Origin: Allacma fusca
Lineage: Eukaryota > Arthropoda > Collembola > Symphypleona > Sminthuridae
Assembly (NCBI GenBank): GCA_947179485.1
Contig: OX359250.1
Span: forward strand, 21,496,539 to 21,560,538
Length of the DNA: 64,000 bases
Reading direction: 5' to 3'
Position numbers and translations under genes: made by a program. The notes beneath the pieces were generated by a model. It did no database searches. It saw only the letters and a program-made list of their open reading frames with translations, and had not been told where the DNA came from. Below, one piece after another: positions 39,301 to 51,300 of this stretch; position 1 is the stretch's first letter; each line of letters begins with the position of its first letter.

Positions 39301-42300
39301 AATTCTCAGCAGGGATAATTTGATTGACTTTTAAACAGTTTTTGTTGCCAAAAACACGGATTTTATTTATACATCTGAGATTACAAGGTAAATTAAACTC
39401 TGAAAGTCCCAAGAATCGTTGTGTAGCTTATGTTTATTAAGTTGTTTTTAACGGGGATGACTCAAACGCAAAAATTATTTTTGTATGAAAGTCTTAGGAT
39501 AAGAACAAGTTGAAAATCAGGGTCATCTCAGAACGTAACATGTTTATCATTTGATCCATCCCGAGTTCAGTGTATCTTGATTGAGCTTTCTTTTTTTTTG
39601 GAAAAATGGAAGGTAAAATTTAAATCTCATTAATGTGTGCACCATGCGTACCATCTGAACATCTCGCGATACCCCTTTGAATTAAAATTGGAAGAAAAAT
39701 GCTAAAGAACCTCTTGAAGTTACAGAGGCTTAGCCTTAAAATTCCTCCTTTTGCCATACCCTTCCGCTTCAGTTAGGAAAAATGCTCATCGTTGCACATG
39801 CACATTAAAGGAAATAAATATAAATTAATAAGTCAGATTCGGTAATTGCTGCAGTTGGCGTTGATAATTTTCAACTGTGAACTACGGCGATGCCAATCTA
39901 ATTCAAGATGCTATACACTGTACAATATAACATTATCATTAGTTTTATGATTGTCGTCAGGAGCGTCAGTTATGCTGTGGTTAAATGAAACAAACCTGCA
40001 CTTAGTTTATATATACAGGAGCATGTTTTCCTCAGTACGCTTTTACAAGCATCTGGTCCTTCGGGGACTACTGAACATTTCAAAGAAATTATCACGACAG
40101 GCTGAATGCTTCTTCATAAGTTAGAGTCAGCTCAGAACGCAACGGTCCCAACTCTATATTATGCCTTTCTTGGCGCCTTTCTTGCTCAGTAGCATATAAA
40201 AGTTAAGGAGGCATACTTCACGCGATGACACTTTCTTGAAAAAAAAAGAGTTTTCTTTACTTCCTCAACAACAACGATCCTACTCAAGGATTAACAATTA
40301 TTAGAGAGAGCTATCTTCTTGGGCATAAATTTAAATAAAAGATGTTATTTTTAAGCCCAGTGCTACTGAATTAATGTTTAAGGTAGCATTTTTTCTCTTT
40401 TAAGATGGAGCTAATTCTATCCTTGCCTTGGCCTAAACTACTATTTGAGTAGGATTGTTTTTCATTGTATTACAAAACTGAGATAATTTTAGATGCATTG
40501 TGTTAAGAAGGGAAATGAGGCTTCTGGTTTTCATCCCCTGGTCAAGTTCATGTAATTATAGGTCTGTACATATTTCAGCCTCCTCACATGGAGACAGGTG
40601 ACATTTCTTCGGTGCGGTTAAATTCTGAAGAATTCTGAAGATAATAAACTGAGAATAGATAAGCACAAAATTGTCAGTAGGACATATATGTATCGAGACG
40701 GACGCGTATATAAGAGAATTACATAACGGAATAATAAACTGCACTGAATAGTATCAACTATAACTGAAAGGGCTGAGCTACTTCTATGAATATACCATTG
40801 TCTACCTGAAATGTGAGTGTGAAACGGAGTATATAAAATGTACATATATAGATAGTGTCGTATACTAAAAATATTACCGGAAAGTCCTACTCTGGAATCT
40901 GGTCAGCCATGCACGCAGAGAGATAATTTTGTAAAGAGTAAACGGGTTCTTGATTAGTATGCGTATTTAATTCATGCTAAAAGTGTAACAACGTGATATT
41001 GAATAATTATTACCAGCCATTGTATTATTGAAAGAAGCTATTATTACAAGGAACCGAAGCCTGAAATGTCATTAATAGTTTTTGAGTTTTCCCCTTATTT
41101 TGTGTGTGTGTGTGTGTGAAGTGTGAACCAAATGTCATGCTAAAGGTAAACACGATGGGAGATATTTGTTTCAGCCCCAATCTCCGGGCTGTACTTGGAC
41201 TTGCCCCTGAGATAAAAATAATTTTGTACGGTATTAAGCTGTGCCCAGCCCCACAATGTGCTACCAGGACGCGTTGTCGACGAGATCTGAGCACTTTCCG
41301 CCTTTATTATGCAGAGGCCTTACAGAAAGACGCTCCAACCTTTTGTTTTTATGCTTCACACATGAATTGCGTACTCAGAATTACTCCAACCCCATGGAGT
41401 AGGTTTTAGTCACAGGTGATACTTATGTATTGTAGATGGATTTGAGTGAAGACTTGACGGCATTCGACACACACTTTGTCTTGCTAGAATGTATTTTTCA
41501 TTGCCCTGACTTCCCATCCTCGTTAAACTCTAAAATTATGCTCCGTCTCTCCCTGTTAGTAAAGATTTCATTCCACACCGTCACGTCGTCTTGATTCATA
41601 TTAAGAACCATTGCATGACATTTAATGCAACAAGTGCAGCAGGAGGTGGTCCTTCTATGTGCATATATGTATGTATGTATGTGTGTGGGGTGTTTCAGCC
41701 TACTAAAGAGTCTTACTCCGACTATTCAATGTCTATCCTGGTATAAGGAGCTTTAGGACAATTCATCAAAAAAAAATGCGGATGTTGACCATAAGACGAA
41801 TGGGGTGCTTCGAGGTAGACAGGCACGCAGGTGTGTATTATTTTAAGATTCGATTCATATATGCACTCTCTTTCCGTTGCATACATGCACTTACTGTTAC
41901 TTACCTGTTGAGCTCTCTTAAAATCTGTTTCCTTCAAAACTGGTGCTAAAAAAAGATTCATGGCAGGAGGAGATTATGAAGGAACATTAAAAATACGTAC
42001 ATGGTTTTAATTAGGTATTAGCCTAATTGTAAACACTTGTTGCTATTGAACACAATAAAAACTACAAACACCATTGAAATACTATTGTCGCTCCATGTTT
42101 GTTTTCTTAGCAGAGTCAAAATCTCGGTCATTTAGGCAAGAAAGTTTTGTCGTAAATAACCACTGAGTGTGAGTTAAGTAGATTTATATTCATCATATTT
42201 AGCTATTGAAGGAAAGTGCCTCAAAGTTACCCTTTTTCTGAAGGAATTCCTCTCAGATTAATGCCGCCGTGGACGGTCATAAGTAGTGTATATAGCTCAG

Positions 42301-45300
42301 TTGGTACACAGGTTTTTAAAGCCATATTGACTAGACTTGATTAAAAAGAACGGCACAACCAGAGTATTGTTGAAGCTAGCAGCTGAGTATGCTGAGGTGA
42401 GTGTTGTTGAGATATGTACTCAATCTGTGAGGATTCTTAGAAGGTGTTCAGCCCTGAGGTGAATTGGAACTCACCTTAAGAGTTTCTGTTCAGTTGCGTT
42501 TGGCAGGTGGTTCTTGATACATTGAAAGTTTCAAATTCCTTCTACAACTCGTTTCTTCGTACAAACCCGTATAGTCACCCCTTGCCTTGCCTCTGGGATT
42601 TTAAAGTTAAAATTACTGTGGGATTCAGAGTACATCAGTATCAAAAATTATTCATCCACCGGCGTAAGTGCAATGTTTTCTGAGCCTCCTATCCAGACTT
42701 TTCTTCAGGATTGAAATATATTTCAGGATATTAAGTTACACGGTACAATTTGCAATTTAAAATTCAAACACAGTCATATACGTATTTCCATATACTTTAA
42801 ATTTATTTAATCTTGTATCATTTTTCTGTGAGTTGGGTCTAAGAATATAAAATACTCCCTATACTGTATGTCAGTACGAGGCTGCTTTTTGGAATTATTT
42901 TTAAAAAATTTAAGCCGAGATAGGTTTTTGAACTTGAAAAACCTAGTCTGAGATGAGATTGACCCTCATTGATACTCTCGCTCACATTGGAGCATTAGTT
43001 TTTTTACTGAGTGTATTCAGCACATCTAGTTTTGCTGGTGTTGCCCATAACATTCCTTAGTTGAGAAGGTGCCTGGGCCCCGTGTGCAAGTTCATAGTTT
43101 CTTGTCTCACTTTAACCATTCATTTGAATGGTACAAGAAGTGTTGTGGTAATTTCTTTGAAACCTCCTCAATCATTTCAGGAAATGAGGAGTTTCAAAAG
43201 TGAACATTTCCTTTAAGCAATTTCAAAGTGAGTGTATTTTTCATGTGATATTTGGAGTGACTCAAGGGACTCAAACTTGAATGAATGGTTTATTACAACT
43301 ACGCTAAAGTGACCATTCTTGGGAATTTTATAGAATTTGTTTATAAAATAAGTTTACTTCCCCGAATTTTCTTGAAGGAATATATCTACAAGTGATATTA
43401 CCTGACGTGAGTTATTTTAATTATGTTGGTAAATTTTTCCCTGATAGCCCGCTCCAACTACTGTAGCTCATGAAATTTTGGTAATTGTTCTAGCTCAGTC
43501 AGTCGACGGTATGAGTTCAATCAATATGTAGGTTGGGAAATGTGCGTGTGTGTGCAATTGCTATTCATAGAGTAATATAATGGTAATTGTTAATTATTGT
43601 TCAGGTAGAGTGAGACCGAGAAGTAGCTTACGAAATGTTTACATGTAAAGGAAGCAGAGATTGAGCGGATGTTTTGCATTACATTAGAACCTATCAAGGG
43701 TATATTGTAAAAGGTAGCTAGCTGCACCTATACTATAGGGTTTGATATTTTGAACACATTTTTCCTATTTGTTACATTAATTAGTTCAGTTGGCTGAGTC
43801 AATTATGTTTTCGATTTCACACTTACAAGTCCATAGGAGCCAGTCGTTCTTGGTACATGGAAATGGTATCTGTGACTGACAGCGTACTTATCAAGCCGGA
43901 GCCAACAATACAGATTTTCCTCTATACGCATGAAGGGATTACATGAGTCTGTAGATCCTTTCTTTTAGAAAAATAATCAATTATTGGCAACTTAATACAA
44001 GAAAGCAGTCCTGAGCTTTTCCAAAAGCTTTCATTTTCTCGCGTATAATTACTCAGCATCCTGGTATTGGCAGATTTCTATATGGAAGTACATCCATATG
44101 TATGTTGGGACCCCTGCATAATTTGGTACGCACGTCGAAGGAAGGTTTTCCTCAAGCAGGCAATCACAATATGACAAGCCTGACAAAAAACGTTGAGATC
44201 CTCCTTCTGTTCTCCATCGAAAAATCTATCAGAAATGCCTGGCTATGCTCTGAAGCACTGTAACATTCTTTTGTTTTGCTTCATTGAGTAGGCATGCCAT
44301 TGGAGTGCACTGCAGTGTCATATATATATGTCATTGACTGGAGTTAGATGTCTCGGAGTTGTGTTACTTACAAAAGCGTGTAAGTCTAAGAAATCCAAAG
44401 ACCTTCATCATTTTTTCCACCCGTCATTAAGGAGTTAAAAGGCGAAGGAAGTCTAAGTGTTTTGATTTGTACTTCCCCTGATTTGAGATCAACAGAGTTT
44501 TATAATCTGTGCCGGCGCCCTTCAACACGTCATTGTATGAGACAGGCAGGCTGAGCAATTTTAATGGAGGCTTTCCAAGCAAGGGGTTTTACTATTGGAT
44601 ACAGTTGAACTGCTTTGTAAATTATCCATGTCAGTGTTCTGTCACAATAGGGAAGATAGGAAACTGAGTGAAATGAGACGCAGATGTACAGAGGAAACCA
44701 TCTTCGAAAATCAGAAGAGTAGGCTCTATGTCCATTCACGTCTTGGAATTTTGTCATTTACATAAATGATAAACGCATGATGAGGACGCGCTTAACATTT
44801 CCTTGCAATTATGTTTGCACGCATTCACTCAGAGAATTTCTGCTGAGTGACTTACAAATAGCTTTACAGGTAATGAATCTTGAATCGTCAAACTCTTACA
44901 GTACTTCCTATCCCATAATCCCTGCTTACATGCATTGATGCACCAGTGAAGTAAAAACAATCGAAAATGATTTTTTTTTAATGCCATTTCAACATTTTTA
45001 CTGGTTGTCATTACCGGCTATACATTTCTAGGGCTCTGACATTTCAATTGTATTTTTTTATATTTTCCCATCAACATAGTATCTCTGTAGATTTTGTTAC
45101 CACTTATCTTTCTAGAACTGTATCATTCCCTGTGATTTGGTATTTGTTAAAACAATCTGTACAGAACAATGGTAGTGATTATGTAGCCCAAGAGAAAAAA
45201 TCCTACATCGCAGAAAAAATCCTTGAATTGTCGAGTTTTTCTGAATTAGTGTACTCCATTTCCAAAGCATTGTTCAAAGTGTAGATAACTATCCCCATGA

Positions 45301-48300
45301 AGTCATTTCTAGATGGCTGTTACAATGTATACACTATAATATATTTACATTTAAATCTTGACGGTCGAGACATGCAACAGCACAAGGAACGTCATATTTT
45401 GTTCTTGTTCTACAAGGAGTAGATATATGCATATGAATGAATGAGAGCTGGAACACTATCCTCATAATTTATTAAATTTTTTCACTGCCGTATCTTTTGA
45501 GCTATTGCTGAAGGCTAGATAGAAATTAAGACAGATTTAAGGATGAACCTCACGCTTATTTTATACAAAAAATTCCTTCAAACTTGATGATATTCCACGA
45601 TGAGTCTTAACAGAATGTAATCTAGCTCATCACCAATTATACTATACTATCAGGTTGCAGAGATCGGAAAATGAAACCTCGAGTGGATATTTAAAAGAAG
45701 TACTTGAGGAAGGTTTCAGAATCAACAAAAAATAGACCCTTTTAGATTTGTTTACATTGCTGCGATTTAAACAGGATGGTTTTGTGCTTACCTCCTTTTT
45801 ATAACTCATTTCCTTTGTGTTTAAAAATCGAAACCAAATTGATGTCAACAAAAGAGTTCCTCGTGCATGCAGTTTAGAGTCTGTGGATTCACTTAAAATA
45901 CTTGGTGGCTACCCTTTTCACTTAAAGTCTTGACGCCACCACATTACTTGTAAGGAAAAGTTATCTCATTTTTTTTACTAAGTGGTTTTGTAGTACGGAC
46001 TATTTTCGGAACTTACTACTGTATAGCAAGTGTAGGACGGGTAGCGCAATAGCATATATGATTGTCAGCAACGATAACACTTGACAGATGAGTCTGTGGT
46101 TATGCAGCTCAAATAATGTTAATTTCTGTTTAGCTTTCGGAATATCATTTGAACTGTACTGAAACTTGTTTGTGTGAACCGCAGTTTGAGTACGAAAACA
46201 CACAAACTTGTTTGAATGATTTGAAATGTTTTCCCCAAAATCTTTATGTCAGTCTTTGATTTCCCGACAGGTATAATATGCAAAGGAATGTGAGAAGTTT
46301 TTCCCGTTACACTTCAATTTTCAGCATTCTACAAATCCTGTAATTAGTGTCAATTTAATGCCCCATTAATTTCAATAGTTATTACTTTGGCATAAAATTG
46401 TATCGCCACAGAATCCCGTCGCAAACCCTTATTTATATTTAATTCACACTGAAAAGGATTCTTGCTCCAAATGATGTTAGTCCAAGTTTTGCAATTTGTG
46501 GGCATACAAAGGAGAAGTGGTCATTAGTCACCATCATCAAAAGTGCTCCAATTTCTTTTTTCTGAAACCATCGAATTAAATTCCTTATTACCTGTTTATT
46601 GTGTGAAGGTGATTCGAAATTTGCTTTCATGGGCGGTAAGATTGATGGGGAGTGAAATCAAAAGAGATCTCCGTCGATAAACTGGATAACAGTAGTAAAT
46701 AATGTATGGAATCTTAATAGTTCCCTCACGATTGTAGTCCCACCGTCCTTAAACATAGACTTTGATTAGTTAACAATTATTTCATGCAAACCATTCAAGT
46801 AGTGATTAGCTCTGTCTGAACATTAGGAAGCTGAGAGATGGCAACCCACTTCTTCGCATCGTAAAAATGAGGTCTGCCTATAACCTCCTAACCCTTTCAT
46901 CTCTTCAAATTATATACTCAATGCTAATATTGGGATGTGATTCAGCCTGTATACCTGTCCCAGTCCACATACATCTCACAGAGATATATAGTTTGTTAAT
47001 CAAGTAGATATAGATATATAAAGCGAGTTTATAAAAAGACTCAGGATTTACTACGTGGGTTCATTATGATGATTGTAAAGGGAAATATTTAACGAAGTTG
47101 AAAGCTTGTAGGTTTTGGTATTTATGCACGCACTTGCGTACGTGTACGTCTTTAAAAACTAGAATTATTAGATGCGGTAGGAGTTGGAGTGACTTCTAAC
47201 AATGTGTAGTATGTCTGAGAGATGATGAAGGTAAACAGTTATTGAAGGAATGCACAAATGTCATAGGTAGAGAGAGAAAATCAAGAATACTTTTATTTGC
47301 CTATGGCAGACATCCTATATGTGGGGATGGATCACGATATGAAACACCTGCTGGATTTCACTCCACATTCTAGCCTCATTGTTTCTTGTTTGATCATCAC
47401 TTTTGTTTCCAAGTTCATATACAATGTAAAGTGAGACTAAGGTTCGGCTCTGTAAGTACACGTTCAAGAAGAAAAAGTGTTCTTAATCTCCTCGAGTCGT
47501 TTCGCATCTCATACATCTTCCAAACTATATACTAGTAGTTGCCTTGCCGATACACGGACGGTCCTTCGTAAACTATTTCCTACATCTGAATACTCTGTAC
47601 ACCTAGTAGTTAACTTTTTACAATTGATCGACTTTCTAACAATGAAAAGTAAATCAAATCTTTAAACTCAGTATTATTAATGCCTTGGCTCCGACGAGAC
47701 CTCTGACGTTCATGAGCCGTTTACTTCTATGGGAATGAAAGGTATGTTGTGGAAGTTATCGGGAGTATGGGTGCAGTCGAACTAGTAGTAGTCAGTGCTT
47801 CAACAGCCAACTACTATTACTTACGAATACAGATAACAGTAATTTGCAAGTACTGTTTCTACGTAGCAACCTTCCTAGACACAATTATTATTTCTTCGAT
47901 GCTTCTGATTCATTATCGATACTTTCTCGTAGGAATGCAAATTATTACTTGTGTATGCATTCCTTTACTTCCCCATTGTCAGTAGTAAATCAGGAGTATG
48001 TCTGTGTTGTAGATCTTTGGGAAACCACAAGCGGTAATCCTACTTGAGCGGCATTTACACATGAATTGCCACCAGGAGTTTGTTTTACGTCGTGAGTTTC
48101 ATTACTTTCATAAATGAAATGAGTAAATTTTGAAGATGAGAAAAGAGACACCTCTCAAGTCGAATGTATCTCATCTGTAGATAGTTGTGGTGGAAGTTTG
48201 CTTAAATATTACAATAATATTAAATATTGCTACTGAAGCAACAACGGTATTGTCTCGATCGGGACAGTATTACTAGCAGTAGTAAGGGAATGGTACTAAA

Positions 48301-51300
48301 TCCATAAAAGTTATTTACGAAAGAATTTTCCTCTGGGAAATAGGTTAAGGCTCAAAATAAATCTGAGCCGGTTCAACCAACGGAGAGATAGATACTTGGT
48401 AGGACCCATCACTCTGGTCGTTTGACAATGCAAATTGCGGTTCCTGTGAATGTGGTATTTATATACATTGCACAAGGCACACACTCGATCTGTAGAAACT
48501 TATCTGACAATTAGCTTGAGGATAAGTTTAATAGCTTGGAATGAGATGAAGTGATAGGAAATCCACCTCTAGCTATGGCTATGAGGAATGTCAGGTGTAA
48601 ATATTGTTTGCAAAGATAGTCATTATCCGTAGGTGAATGCGCGGACAGATGATATGGTATTATAATTGTGAATAGTTATTTTAAATGGTGGTCAAATAAG
48701 CCGTACATGCAAGAAATTGCGGAGCGAGAGCTGATAGAGAAAATAAAGTTTGAGAAAAAAAAATTTAAATAGTCATTTATATAGGCCCAAGGGTTTTTCC
48801 TTCTTCAAAGTGCATACATGCCATTGTCAAAGTTGTGATTGTAGAAGGCTCAAACTAACGTATGAATGCAGAGACAGATAGCGAAAGAGTCCCGTTAACT
48901 TGCCCCCTTGTACTCTTCCTCTCATATTCAGGTGAAGTTAATAAATGAGTGTATGTACACCGCTCAACGTTTGAATAGCATTACTTGTTCGATAGTAATT
49001 TGGTTGTATTGTTGAGCCTATGCCTGTGGTATTTTCTCCTTTTGTGCATACATTCCATTCGCAGGGACTTTTTTAACCTGAACGTGACGGCAGTTCTGGT
49101 AGGTTCTATGACCATATCCTTCCCAAGTATGTATGTATATGAGATGGACTCCTCAGACGTATACATATTTAATTACACACGTTGTGGTGTTTGCACCTCC
49201 ATAAACGCATATTATTACCATAATCTTTAGAGCCAGTCTGAAACTTTAATTTTTTGAAGGAAACTTTTCCCATTCCAACTCCTTTACTCTGCGAGGGTCT
49301 GAGTAGCGAGTTGGACGACGACGAAATTCTTGAATTAAATACAGATACATCTAATCACCATTACAATCAGATCCTATGCTCACATTGTATGCATGTACAT
49401 ATGTATGTATGTTCCTTCATATGACTGTGAGTTGCTGCACTTGTCTTGTACAGCCAAGAAACTAACCGGGAACAACCTGTTCATCAATTCAAGGTATGAT
49501 TGGGAGGGTTTGTAACCTGAGGTCTATGCAATGGAATTTGCTACTTTGGTTTGTCAAAATGTCATCAGTTGTAAAGCTATTTAGTTACAACCACTTGAAA
49601 GCATCAAGTGCGTGCCCTGTATGCTGAAATAGAGCTGGGAAAAAATATACAAGGGATAGATAATAAGAAACGTAGCAGTTTCAGACGTGTCCCCTACAGA
49701 AATTATTGCATTTAAGGCATGTAAAAAAATATGTTTGGCATTCCTTTCGGTTTTCCTTTTATAGTCACACTATGTACTACGATGAGGTATTTACCACTGT
49801 TCGAGTAGTTGGTTCTTTGTCAGTTGGCAACTCTTTTGCGTGTTGTAGCTTTAACGAGTAGGAAAATTTGTTTCAATTTTGAGAGGCCCCGTCACGATAC
49901 ATGTGCATATCCAAAGTCTGAGGTAAGTTTCATATTCCCTGGGTTGGGTTGGTCAGCATGAACGGGACTTGCAACAATAATTTATTACATGTGTAGCACC
50001 TTTAGGAATACATGAGAATGAGGGTCTCTTAAGATTGGATTCAATTGGTTTCAGTTTGATATTGATCATTTGTATGCTCGGGGCAAAGTCAACTTCAGGT
50101 TTTCAACTTGAAGCCAGAAAGAGCATACACAGCTTCCTTGCCATTATGTGCATACAGGCTTTTCGTTGAGGAACAATCCTCCACCTCTTGGCTATCTATG
50201 GTTTACACGTTGAAATTGAAATTCTATATCTTTTGTTGTGTTAGTCATCACAAGGAGTTTAGACTAAGGCAAAGATCTGCACGTCATTAAACTCGCAGCT
50301 TAACCTGAGCACATCTGAATGAGTTGGGTGAAAGGAAGGTGAAGAGGTCTTTTGGTCAAGTTTTCCTCTATATATAGTCAATAGTAGGGGAGGATAAAAG
50401 ATTGAAGCCCATGCTTTCAATAGAATAATGAACACATTAGAGTTCAGTGGGTTGAAGTAGGATATCCGTGAACGGTACTGAAATTAAAAATGACCATGCT
50501 CTATATTTTTCATTTGAGCCCAGAGTGACACTAGGTATTTGAAAAATTAATTACATGACGGTATCTTGATTTGTCTATGATTTGGTGACAGACCCAAGGA
50601 ATTTCTATCTGGGAGTAAATTTCTATAAAGTGTTCTATTTCTTTCCAGGGAGTCCGTGGAGAGTAAATGTGATGGAAAACGCTAACGGCGTGATGGACCC
50701 GCCGTCTGAAGTACGAAGCAATGAGTCGTCCGAGTACATGATGATAAAAGGAGATCCAGTTCGACATGTTCGATTCGGGAAAAATGCCAGCATTGAAATT
50801 AGTGCCCCTGGATTTAGTCGGGAAGCCGTCGATGTCACTGTTCTGAGTAAGCAAACTGAAGATTATTGTTAGTAGAAACCCTAGGAGAACAAATTGGCTT
50901 AAGTTACATACACATGTAATCCAATATGGCGATTTGTTTTTTTTTAAACAGGCCCTACACGAAAACCATTGTCCTACAGACTTTTAGAAGAGACAAGTGG
51001 AAATTTCGTTTTAGAGTTTACGCCTTCCGAAGTCGGAACTCATTTAGTTGAGGTTCTGGTTGCTGGGAGAAGGCTATCTGTGGCAGCAAAAGTCTATAAT
51101 GCTTCTCTAATTCGAGTTTTAGACGTTGCCCCCGGAGTGGTTGGCCAAACGACGCAATTCAAAGGTAATTTTTAAAGAATTTTTAACATTCAAGTGTGAT
51201 TCATAAATTTGATTTACAATGAAACATAGAACTGTCATATATAATGAAAAGTACCATAAGTAATGACTTGAGGTGAAAAGTAGTAGTTTCACATAACAAG

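Larger units (their letters stand above)
39034..50648 (+). other. jbug: jbug intron 11 (11.6 kb)
   Basis: Largest intron of the gene, placed at the Gly of the GSP motif of repeat 5. It contains a (TG)n tract (41101-41118), an ATGT tract (41661-41687), a hairpin (43156-43198) and three tRNA A-box-like sequences (42293, 43491, 43782) without matching B-boxes. No exon or transposon protein was recognised. Confidence 0.7.

Noticed and set aside
41104..41409. 101-codon frame in jbug intron 11
   Set aside because: Begins in a (TG)n tract and shows no domain.
42293..42370. Possible tRNA gene
   Set aside because: The A-box is perfect but there is no B-box and no acceptor stem can be formed.
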